7,371 nucleotides of DNA from Candidatus Omnitrophota bacterium (lineage in GTDB: Bacteria > Omnitrophota > Gorgyraeia > JABMRN01): the NCBI GenBank assembly GCA_013202515.1, contig JABMRN010000165.1, positions 1 to 7,371 of the forward strand, written 5' to 3'. The translations under genes were made by a program, and so were the position numbers. The notes under the pieces are model-generated. The model was not told where the DNA came from and did not search any database. It saw only the letters and a list, made by a program, of their open reading frames with translations. Below, piece by piece: positions 1 through 6,366 of the stretch (within the stretch, counting starts at the first letter, position 1; every line of letters begins with the position of its first letter).

Positions 1-399
1 GTGCAAACGGTCGTAAATTGCAAAAGCAAAAATACCGTTTAATTTTTTCACGAGATCCTTTCCCAGATGTCCATATAGTTTGAGAATAACCTCGGTATCC
101 GATTTCGTCTGCCAATCAATACCCTTATAAGATTCTTTGAGCTCCCTATAGTTATAGATTTCGCCGTTACAAACAATGGCATTTCCGCTATGCGATTCGA
201 TCATTGGTTGTTTTGCTTCTTCATCAAGATCAATAATTGCAAGTCTGTTATGAACCAGAAAAAGGCTCTTATTTTGTACCAAAGAAACTCGGTAATATGA
301 GACACCGTCTGGCCCGCGGTGACAAAGCGTTCTACAAAGATCTGCTTCCATCTTTTTCGCTATTCTATTTTCAGATACTATACACATAAATCCGCACAT
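1..399 (-). CDS. asnB: Asparagine synthase (glutamine-hydrolysing), N-terminal glutaminase domain, 3' truncated
   Basis: The first 133 codons of an AsnB-type amidotransferase are visible; the C-terminal synthetase domain lies beyond base 1. The start is fixed by chemistry: the protein begins Met-Cys-Gly, and Cys2 must become the N-terminal nucleophile that takes ammonia from glutamine. Other class II glutaminase signatures follow in order: HRGPDG (27-32), HNRLAIIDL (50-58), NGEIYNY (78-84), SDTE (100-103) and NGIFAFAIYD (121-130). The ATG lies 10 bases after the stop of the upstream methyltransferase, with a weak AGAG eight bases before it. Many such paralogues sit in O-antigen and capsule loci, where they are thought to amidate the carboxyl group of uronic or similar acidic sugars. 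That role fits the context here better than asparagine supply, but the visible part cannot separate the two. Confidence 0.93.
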   Translation of the reverse strand, partial: MCGFMCIVSENRIAKKMEADLCRTLCHRGPDGVSYYRVSLVQNKSLFLVHNRLAIIDLDEEAKQPMIESHSGNAIVCNGEIYNYRELKESYKGIDWQTKSDTEVILKLYGHLGKDLVKKLNGIFAFAIYDRLH

Positions 400-409
400 A
401 AATATATCT

Positions 410-1705
410 CTAATTTAGCTTTTGACCTATCCACTCTGGGTACCCCAAAGGTAGATGCTTATAAGATAGCGTTAGATATCTTTCTTTAAATGGCCAGTTG
501 AAAAATCCAAAATCATCATATCCATCGATATCCGCATACAGCCTATTTACTGAATAAAAATAACCTCTTTTTTTAAGGATTCTTTCGATATGCCTTAAAT
601 AAAAAGTGCCATATTCTTTGGACATCTCACCTAATGACATTGTGTTAATGACAAGTTGTGTGCTTTGTGTCGGGATCTTCTCCATGCACCACGGTGGAAG
701 AATAATAATATCGTAAATATCAAATGCTTCCTTGAGCTGGTCCAATTCGATTATATCTTGGAGAAAAGCTATTTTCTTATCTGGGAAACAATACGACAAA
801 AAATAACTTGCGAGACAAGCCACTTCAGGCAACTCCACCATAACATAACAGTTTCCAGACAAGTACACATTTAGCAACCGCAAAAGACTGCCATATCCTC
901 CTCCTATTTCAACTACAATATTTTTTTCCCGTTTAACAAAGTCGACATTCTTTAATATTCCCTGCAAATAGATTGCGTTTGTAAGCAATCTATACGATAA
1001 CCGCTTCCCTCTATATACAGGGCAGAGATTATTGCCTGCATAACTTTCGCTTAACGAAGCTAAAGTTTCATTCTTAACGATTTGAGCGAATCTATGATAT
1101 TCCAAAACCAAATCAATTGCGTTTAGGTAAGATTTTACATAACCGATATCTTTATTAACAACCCACAACTGGTCAGTTATTATCTGCGCATCAGCGCTTC
1201 TCAGACATCTAAAATTCATAAGATATTCTTTTCTAAGCTTTCCGCTATCCTCGAAGAGATATTTCTGAAACTCTTCCGACATTTTCGTCCACCACTTCGA
1301 CATCAGCATTTGATTAGGGTCATACTTGCACGCTAACTGATAGGCCCTCTCTATCCTATTATAAACAGATTCATCAACAACATTATGAGATATTTCAACA
1401 AAAGGTGATTTTGGCCAAAGCATATCTATTGCACCGGCTTTATACATATCGTTAAAATCTGTTTCATCAAAAAACTCTAGTCTAATACTTTTAATAAAAA
1501 TAACGCCTTTACTTATAAGCGCTATTATTTCCTTCACTGCAAATAATAATCTACCTAAGTAGTTATAAAAAAGTGCGACTTTCGGGCGTTGTTTGTTACT
1601 ATAATGACGTAACAATTCCTGCGAAGAACTTTGAAGAAAAATTTTATCAAACAATTGTTTGATAAATGTTCTTAAAAAAACTGTCCTCTTACTAAGCCAT
1701 GCCAC
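410..1705 (-). CDS. Putative sugar O-methyltransferase (SAM-dependent)
   Basis: This 431-residue protein has a class I SAM-binding fold in its C-terminal half. Motif I reads VVEIGGGYG (264-272), followed by the acidic ribose-binding strand ending VELPE (290-294), a strand with DIIILPPW (332-339), and NTMSLGEM (354-361), which is typical of the family annotated as putative sugar O-methyltransferase in polysaccharide loci. The first 250 residues are a family-specific region that probably holds the acceptor site. Residues about 45-72 are rich in hydrophobic residues and could form an amphipathic membrane contact. The start is GTG at 1705: it has AAGGAG 11 bases upstream, and the nearby out-of-frame ATG meets a stop after two codons. 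A 47-base gap separates it from the upstream methyltransferase gene. The likely reaction is methylation of a hydroxyl on a glycan residue; the substrate is unknown. Confidence 0.85.
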   Translation of the reverse strand: MAWLSKRTVFLRTFIKQLFDKIFLQSSSQELLRHYSNKQRPKVALFYNYLGRLLFAVKEIIALISKGVIFIKSIRLEFFDETDFNDMYKAGAIDMLWPKSPFVEISHNVVDESVYNRIERAYQLACKYDPNQMLMSKWWTKMSEEFQKYLFEDSGKLRKEYLMNFRCLRSADAQIITDQLWVVNKDIGYVKSYLNAIDLVLEYHRFAQIVKNETLASLSESYAGNNLCPVYRGKRLSYRLLTNAIYLQGILKNVDFVKREKNIVVEIGGGYGSLLRLLNVYLSGNCYVMVELPEVACLASYFLSYCFPDKKIAFLQDIIELDQLKEAFDIYDIIILPPWCMEKIPTQSTQLVINTMSLGEMSKEYGTFYLRHIERILKKRGYFYSVNRLYADIDGYDDFGFFNWPFKERYLTLSYKHLPLGYPEWIGQKLN

Positions 1706-1716
1706 GATATAAAAAG

Positions 1717-1722
1717 CTCCTT
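1717..1722 (-). promoter_or_regulatory. Ribosome binding site AAGGAG for a GTG start
   Basis: The minus strand reads AAGGAG, followed by 11 bases and then GTG at 1705. It is the clearest Shine-Dalgarno match in the window. It supports the GTG start of the sugar O-methyltransferase, because no in-frame ATG lies nearby. The spacing is slightly long. Confidence 0.7.
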
Positions 1723-1752
1723 AACTATGAATGATTTTGACTTATATATGCA

Positions 1753-2676
1753 TCAGTACTTTTTAAGTAAAACTCTTAAAACTATACCTTTATCATTTTT
1801 TATCGCATCATTTATAGAAAGAAAATAAAAATAAGGCAATATGTTATCATGGCCTGATATTTTTCTTTCTAAGAACGAAGTTGCGTTTAGAAAAAAACGG
1901 CTATATTGATTAGTGAGAATTTTTTTGATAACTTTATTCTCTTTCCCGAATGATTCCATTTTTATCAAAGATAAACCGGTTTTTTTTGAAATAATTTTGA
2001 AAGACTCTTTTGAAAAGAAACTCGTATGATTAGATGTTCTAAGGCAATTGATTTCTTTTTTTCTTACATCATCATAAGGTACTTCAATAAAAACAAATCC
2101 ATCCTTATCTAAATAGGGAATTACCTCTTCTTTCAAAAATGCTAATGGTTCAGGGTAATGCTCAAGAACATGAAACATCGCTATCAATGAAAATTTGTTA
2201 TTTTCTATCTTTTTGGAACATTTAATATTCCTTGAATTCATATATCCAATACATGCTTCATCTGTTTCGGTAGCATACAAATTGTGGAAACCAAAAACTT
2301 TTCTCACCAGTTGTAAAAAAGCTCCGTTATACGCGCCAACTTCGAGCATTTTACTATCTCTTCTGCTTTTGGAGAAAATATCTCTTATGAACTCGATTCT
2401 GTTCATTGCCCTCTTTTTAAAGTAAATATTATTCTCGACAAGCTTTCCCTGCCAGTAATTGATGTTATCATAATAATGGCTAAGGATTATATCATTAGTA
2501 AGTAGCGGATAACGAAATCCGAATCCGCACTTAGCGCATTCTTTTATGGATAAAAAGGGTTTTACATTATCCATATATGCACTTCTGCCGATTTCTCTTG
2601 CGTTTATAGAACGCTTACATTCGCATATAGGGCAGTAATAATTTTCAATTTCTGTCTTCTGTATCATAACATTCAT
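1753..2676 (-). CDS. Class I SAM-dependent methyltransferase with N-terminal zinc ribbon
   Basis: This 307-residue protein starts with a probable zinc ribbon, with cysteine pairs at C15/C18 and C47/C50. A UbiG-like methyltransferase core (Methyltransf_23 type) follows: motif I LEVGAYNG (111-118), an acidic strand ending ATETD (135-139), FHVLEHYPEP (168-177), FVFIEVP (194-200) and HTSFFSKESF (217-226). The arrangement is common in methyltransferases of surface-glycan and deoxysugar loci, but it does not distinguish O-, N- or C-methylation. Its ATG overlaps the stop of the upstream U32 gene by four bases (ATGA), which indicates translational coupling. A weak AGGA lies 14 bases upstream, and Met4 is an alternative start. 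In sampled lines its base composition is clearly more AT-rich than that of the neighbouring genes. Confidence 0.85.
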   Translation of the reverse strand: MNVMIQKTEIENYYCPICECKRSINAREIGRSAYMDNVKPFLSIKECAKCGFGFRYPLLTNDIILSHYYDNINYWQGKLVENNIYFKKRAMNRIEFIRDIFSKSRRDSKMLEVGAYNGAFLQLVRKVFGFHNLYATETDEACIGYMNSRNIKCSKKIENNKFSLIAMFHVLEHYPEPLAFLKEEVIPYLDKDGFVFIEVPYDDVRKKEINCLRTSNHTSFFSKESFKIISKKTGLSLIKMESFGKENKVIKKILTNQYSRFFLNATSFLERKISGHDNILPYFYFLSINDAIKNDKGIVLRVLLKKY

Positions 2677-3599
2677 CTGATAAAATCGCGTCCTGCCTTT
2701 GCAAAATAGTACCCGTTACAATAATTGTTCGTTCCTATAGATGCTAATTCGTGTACATATTGTAGCTCTTCGCTACCTTTGCCGCCTGATAAAATATCCG
2801 TTATCGCTCGGCGATATATATTTCCTATCTTTTTTCGGTATAAATTATCTTTGTGTCTAGCTTCAATGCGAAATACCCTGTAGCCCTTTTTTAAAATCTC
2901 TTTCATATGGTTAATCATAGAAAGGTCTTTTCCGCTTTCTATCACTCTGCCGGCATTACTCAATAAAATTTCATCGTGTTGTAAAAAATAATTGTCGTAG
3001 CAAGCCCCGGCACACGTTTTTGCAAATGATATGTCGCTAGCCTGAATAAGGCATCCTTCCGAGTAGCCAAGCGGTAAAGGACCATGAATTTGAAGCTCTA
3101 CCTCAAGCCTTGATTCGTCCTTAATTCTATCTATCTCTTCAAGTGTAAGCTCCCAATTGGGCAAAATGCGAACTCCGTTATAGCTATGCAATATATCGGT
3201 GGAAGCTGGATTAAATGCTTTAACAAAACCGTTTATGTGTATTTTCACATTTTTAAAAACTCTAAAAACCAGATATAGGCATCCAAGATCGAGCACTTCT
3301 ACAGCATCAATACCGTTATCTATAGCAACTCTTATTATCTCCCTTATGCGGATCATATCATCCGTTTTAGGCGTAAGATAACTACTAAGATAAACTTTTT
3401 TACCTACTGACTTCAGCATCTTTATCGCCTTGAACAGGTCTTGTTTCTCCTCAAGAAGATTGCCGGTCAACAACGGGCAATATGGGTCTCCCAAGTAAAC
3501 TCCGTCATAAACATCAAGCCAATCTCCAGTGATATCTTTGAGACGGCTTACTGTAGTATTTATTTCAAAACTATCGTACATATAACGCTCGTTTGTCAT
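2673..3599 (-). CDS. U32-family protein, UbiV-like, probable [4Fe-4S] protein
   Basis: This 308-residue protein belongs to the peptidase U32 family and resembles E. coli UbiV throughout. It shows GVYLGDPYC (33-41), ELQIHGPLPLGYSEGC (168-183), TCAGAC (195-200) and a terminal CNGYYFAKAG (294-303). UbiV has matching blocks of the form YLGxxxC, a glycine-HLPLxYSxRC stretch, a cysteine cluster and CNGYWxxxAG. The cysteines C41, C183, C196 and C200 correspond, as I recall them, to UbiV C39, C180, C193 and C197, which bind its [4Fe-4S] cluster. UbiV and UbiU form a heterodimer that hydroxylates the ubiquinone ring without oxygen. The upstream neighbour, four bases away, is a second U32 protein, so a heterodimer is likely here too. 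The setting is glycan synthesis, so the substrate is probably a sugar rather than a quinone. Proteolysis is unlikely. The ribosome binding site is weak, and translation is probably coupled to the gene before it. Confidence 0.87.
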   Translation of the reverse strand: MTNERYMYDSFEINTTVSRLKDITGDWLDVYDGVYLGDPYCPLLTGNLLEEKQDLFKAIKMLKSVGKKVYLSSYLTPKTDDMIRIREIIRVAIDNGIDAVEVLDLGCLYLVFRVFKNVKIHINGFVKAFNPASTDILHSYNGVRILPNWELTLEEIDRIKDESRLEVELQIHGPLPLGYSEGCLIQASDISFAKTCAGACYDNYFLQHDEILLSNAGRVIESGKDLSMINHMKEILKKGYRVFRIEARHKDNLYRKKIGNIYRRAITDILSGGKGSEELQYVHELASIGTNNYCNGYYFAKAGRDFIR

Positions 3600-3603
3600 A
3601 TTC

Positions 3604-4566
3604 TTATCTCATACCAGCCCGCCCAAGAAGCATATCTGTCCTACTGTTCTGGGCTGCCAATCTTATATCTTCTATTTTGCGTTCTCGAGCCTTTAAGTCA
3701 TCTTTAATACTAAATTTTTCTCCCAACATGAATATTTGATCCAATGCTTCCCTATACAGTCTTGTTATCTCTATAACGGTCTCGGCATTATATCCTCGGC
3801 CCTGCACTTTAAAATAACTGGCACCCGCTTTAATGTAATCTAACAGTCGCTCGAGTCTGTAGAAATGATACACTGCCCCATTGAAATAGTCCTCGCGCAG
3901 TACGTTATATTTATTGTCGCATAACTTCCATGGACGTTGGCAAATCCTAAAACAACTACCCCCGCGATTAAGGCTCCCTAGAAAATAGTAATCATTTTTA
4001 CTAGAAATATTGCATTTTTTTGAATGAAGATAGGTAGATATCCAACAGTGGCCGCATTGATTGTAATCAAAACAGCCGTGAGCAAATACCTCAATATTGA
4101 TGTCAACAGATTCCTTGATTTTTCTGACATCATCCGCAGAAGCATTAATCATAGCGACAATCTGCGTGCAGCCTATATCTTTATAAAATCTTGCAGCCTC
4201 AGCATTCGATATCGCACAGGATACGCTTGCACACAAGTTGGTATTGTAAAATTCCGAACTAAGGGCCTTAATTACGGCTAAATCGGTTGCAATAATTGTA
4301 GAAGCCCCCCACTTAATATAACGTTCTGCCTTCTTTAATATAAGAGCAATGGTTGAGGGCTGATAGTGTATATTGAGCGCGATGTGAATTTCTTTCCCGT
4401 GGGCGTTAGCATAATCAATACATCTCTTTATGGCTTCATCGTCTAATTCGCATTCGGATGACCGCCTGCTTAAATTCTTGGGTCCTATATATACACCATC
4501 AGCCCCGTTTTCAAAAGCTGAATAAACTATTTCCTCTTTTCCTGCCGGAATAAGGAGTTTTACCAT
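3604..4566 (-). CDS. U32-family protein, UbiU-like partner, probable iron-sulfur protein
   Basis: This 320-residue protein has the standard N-terminus of U32 proteins: LLIPAGKEE (4-12), ENGADGVYIGPKNLSRR (19-35), then HIALNI (61-66). The family signature is EVFAHGCFDYNQCGHC (159-174), and a later block reads FKVQGRG (252-258) followed by LYREALD (270-276), as in UbiU and related enzymes. Cysteines at 165, 171, 174, 205, 209 and 216 could hold an iron-sulfur cluster. Their layout differs from UbiU, and about 14 extra residues separate C174 from the GGSCFRIC block (203-209). The gene overlaps the end of the preceding glycosyltransferase-like gene by seven bases and has AAGGA nine bases before its ATG. 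With the UbiV-like gene four bases downstream, it probably forms one subunit of an oxygen-independent hydroxylase; the substrate is unknown. Confidence 0.87.
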   Translation of the reverse strand: MVKLLIPAGKEEIVYSAFENGADGVYIGPKNLSRRSSECELDDEAIKRCIDYANAHGKEIHIALNIHYQPSTIALILKKAERYIKWGASTIIATDLAVIKALSSEFYNTNLCASVSCAISNAEAARFYKDIGCTQIVAMINASADDVRKIKESVDINIEVFAHGCFDYNQCGHCWISTYLHSKKCNISSKNDYYFLGSLNRGGSCFRICQRPWKLCDNKYNVLREDYFNGAVYHFYRLERLLDYIKAGASYFKVQGRGYNAETVIEITRLYREALDQIFMLGEKFSIKDDLKARERKIEDIRLAAQNSRTDMLLGRAGMR

Positions 4567-5594
4567 TTTGTTATTTCCTTTACCTTTGAAACTAAACGTT
4601 CGGCAGCATCTTCTAGGTGAAAAATTCTTACCATTTTTTCAATATCCACTTTTAGCGGATTTTTTAGAGCGTGTTTAAGTTCAATTATACTGTCAACTTC
4701 CCTGCTTAGTCCCAAGAGTGCAAGAGGATAACCTTTCATCATATCGTAAGCCTTAGCCATCAGCACTCTTGGTTTTACGTTTATTGTGGGTACCGAAAAG
4801 AGGCACGACTTAAGGCCAGCTACTGACGTATGCGTAACTGAGAAATTGATTTCAGGATATAACTCCTCTGGTGCTTTGGAAGCAATGCTAACATTGCACT
4901 CAAATTGTTTTAAATATCGTGAATAATCGCTTTCGTCCCTTGGATGCTTCTTGATAAATAATTTATCCTTCGGCTTTAGACTTTGTCCAAGCCATTTGAT
5001 AACTTCTTGCGTATTTACACCCAGCTGGGTAAAATAACAAACGCGCATTTCATTAAATATTTCTCTTTCTAATTTCCGAAGAGACTTATAATTTTCTTCA
5101 AGTCCCGGATGTCCTGAAACGTAAAAATTCTTGTGAGATGGATAAAACTTTCTACCTATCTTTCTGCTTAGGTCGTCAATCAATAAAAAACAATCAGGTG
5201 CATTCGGTAAAACCGGCCACGACCCCCAACTGTCAATAAACTGTGCTGTTTTAATGCCTAACTCTGCAGCATAGGTCAAAACATCTTTTTCAATGTATGA
5301 CATATTTCCTTCAAAATCACCGACAGATCCCAATAATGCAAGATTAGGGCTTTCGTCTTTAAGCCAAGCGGTAAACTTGTCTCTACTTTCAAACCTAGCA
5401 GCAAAATCAACTGTTTCTGGAAAAGAACTTTTAAACACTTTCAGGCTTCCGCCAACACCTCTATAAATACTATTATCTTTCGGCATGCCAATAACCATGC
5501 AATCATACTTGTGTCGCAAACTCTTAATTGCCGGCACCAAGGCTTGGGCTGGACCTGGAAGTGATGCAACTATAATTATTTTCATTCTGCTCAT
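4560..5594 (-). CDS. GT-B-like glycan biosynthesis protein, putative glycosyltransferase
   Basis: This 344-residue protein opens with a Rossmann-type strand (KIIIVASLPG, 5-14). Later it shows IDSWGSW (120-126), VSGHPG (159-164), FIKKHPRD (213-220) and THTSVAG (254-260). The order GHP, K-x-HPR, then a T/H-rich loop before a short helix is shared by GT-B enzymes such as polysialyltransferase-like, CDP-glycerol transferase-like and UDP-GlcNAc 2-epimerase-like proteins, so I place it in that broad fold only. There is no signal peptide or clear membrane segment. The gene starts four bases after the cytidylyltransferase stop. Met4 is an equally reasonable start because it sits directly before the first strand; neither has a strong ribosome binding site. 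Its place next to a CMP-sugar synthetase suggests it transfers the activated sugar, but a sugar 2-epimerase role cannot be excluded. Confidence 0.7.
   Translation of the reverse strand: MSRMKIIIVASLPGPAQALVPAIKSLRHKYDCMVIGMPKDNSIYRGVGGSLKVFKSSFPETVDFAARFESRDKFTAWLKDESPNLALLGSVGDFEGNMSYIEKDVLTYAAELGIKTAQFIDSWGSWPVLPNAPDCFLLIDDLSRKIGRKFYPSHKNFYVSGHPGLEENYKSLRKLEREIFNEMRVCYFTQLGVNTQEVIKWLGQSLKPKDKLFIKKHPRDESDYSRYLKQFECNVSIASKAPEELYPEINFSVTHTSVAGLKSCLFSVPTINVKPRVLMAKAYDMMKGYPLALLGLSREVDSIIELKHALKNPLKVDIEKMVRIFHLEDAAERLVSKVKEITKW
4576..4580 (-). promoter_or_regulatory. Ribosome binding site AAGGA for the UbiU-like gene
   Basis: The minus strand reads AAGGA, then nine bases, then ATG at 4566. The site lies inside the last codons of the preceding gene, so the U32 pair can be loaded independently as well as by coupling. 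It supports the chosen start, which also matches the usual U32 N-terminus (Met followed directly by LLIPAG). Confidence 0.65.
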
Positions 5595-5598
5595 TTAT

Positions 5599-6366
5599 CT
5601 ACCGTGTACTACATTGAAATTCTGCTAAAAATAGATCATCTTCTGTATCTATATCTAACGCTTCTCTTTTTGAAATTTCGTATCCAATAAAATTATTGCT
5701 ATCATATGTTCTTATTTTGCCCGACTTGCGTGTTTTTACAAAATAATCTGTGCGGGTTATTCTGCAGGCGGGACTGCCCTCCCATACCTTAGGCCATTCC
5801 TGTTTGCGTTCGAGGTCATTTATAGTTTTTCCATCGATCGATATAACCCCATCACCAAACTTACCATTTTGCTGTTCTCGGACAATCGAGAAAGGATGCG
5901 TGGCCGGAACTGTTACGGTAACTATAGAATTAATATCGGGGCATTGTTTAAGTTTTTTAAGCATCTCTTTGATTGTCTCCGAAGTCCTGAAAGGATTCGT
6001 AGGAGGACACAGTAAAACGAATTCCGGAATCCAATTTTCGTTATTTTTGAACCAATCCAGCACGTGGTAAATCACTGAAAGTGACGATGCAGTAGAACTT
6101 GCTAATTCTGCTGGCCTTGTAAACGGCACCTCAGCCCCGCACGAACGAGCAATAGAAGCAATTTCGGCTGAATTAGTTGATACTACGACCCGTCCTGATA
6201 TACTCTTAAGGGCGCTCTCAATCGTATGCTGAACTAAAGGCTTTCCCCCTAAGAGCCTAATATTCTTATCCTTAACCCTTGTAGAGCCGCCTCTTGCTGG
6301 AATAAGAATCAGATTATTTTGTATGATAAAGTTTCTCTTAACATTCTTCCATTGAATGGAGCCCAC
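5599..6366 (-). CDS. Acylneuraminate (CMP-nonulosonic acid) cytidylyltransferase family protein
   Basis: The protein activates an acidic sugar by joining it to CMP from CTP. The nucleotide-binding signature is LILIPARGGSTRVKDKN (19-35), followed by LLGGKPL (38-44), VVSTNSAEI (61-69), GAEVPFTRPAELAS (77-90), LCPPTNPFR (119-127) and the C-terminal EALDIDTEDDL (235-245). All are typical of NeuA, PseF and LegF enzymes; KdsB is a less likely relative. The sequence alone does not say whether the sugar is sialic, legionaminic, pseudaminic or another acid. The start is uncertain. GTG at 6366 has no visible ribosome binding site and adds about 18 residues before the conserved domain, while CTG at 6310-6312 overlaps the upstream stop as CTGA and would start the protein right at the conserved strand. 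No nonulosonate synthase is visible, so that gene must be elsewhere. Confidence 0.9.
   Translation of the reverse strand: MGSIQWKNVKRNFIIQNNLILIPARGGSTRVKDKNIRLLGGKPLVQHTIESALKSISGRVVVSTNSAEIASIARSCGAEVPFTRPAELASSTASSLSVIYHVLDWFKNNENWIPEFVLLCPPTNPFRTSETIKEMLKKLKQCPDINSIVTVTVPATHPFSIVREQQNGKFGDGVISIDGKTINDLERKQEWPKVWEGSPACRITRTDYFVKTRKSGKIRTYDSNNFIGYEISKREALDIDTEDDLFLAEFQCSTR

Noticed and set aside
1706..1752. A TATA-rich stretch in the longest intergenic gap as an internal promoter or terminator
   Set aside because: No -35 partner at a suitable distance and no stem-loop followed by a T run was seen; AT-rich composition explains it.
1980..1987. Run of eight T (A8 in the coding direction) in the zinc-ribbon methyltransferase, with seven-base runs at 1674-1680 and 1920-1926, as possible phase-variation tracts
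   Set aside because: The runs encode ordinary lysine, phenylalanine or asparagine codons in an AT-rich gene, the frames are intact, and the lengths are too short to argue for slippage control.
2673..4566. Calling the U32 pair secreted collagenase-type peptidases, as the family name suggests
   Set aside because: Neither has a signal peptide, both carry cysteine sets suited to an iron-sulfur cluster, and well-studied U32 members act in hydroxylation rather than proteolysis.
5750..6070. Plus-strand open frame of about 106 codons
   Set aside because: It lies opposite the well-conserved cytidylyltransferase, has no recognisable domain, and is explained as an antisense shadow. The same holds for the shorter plus-strand frames at 656-874, 2195-2425, 3199-3381, 3441-3707 and 4024-4281.
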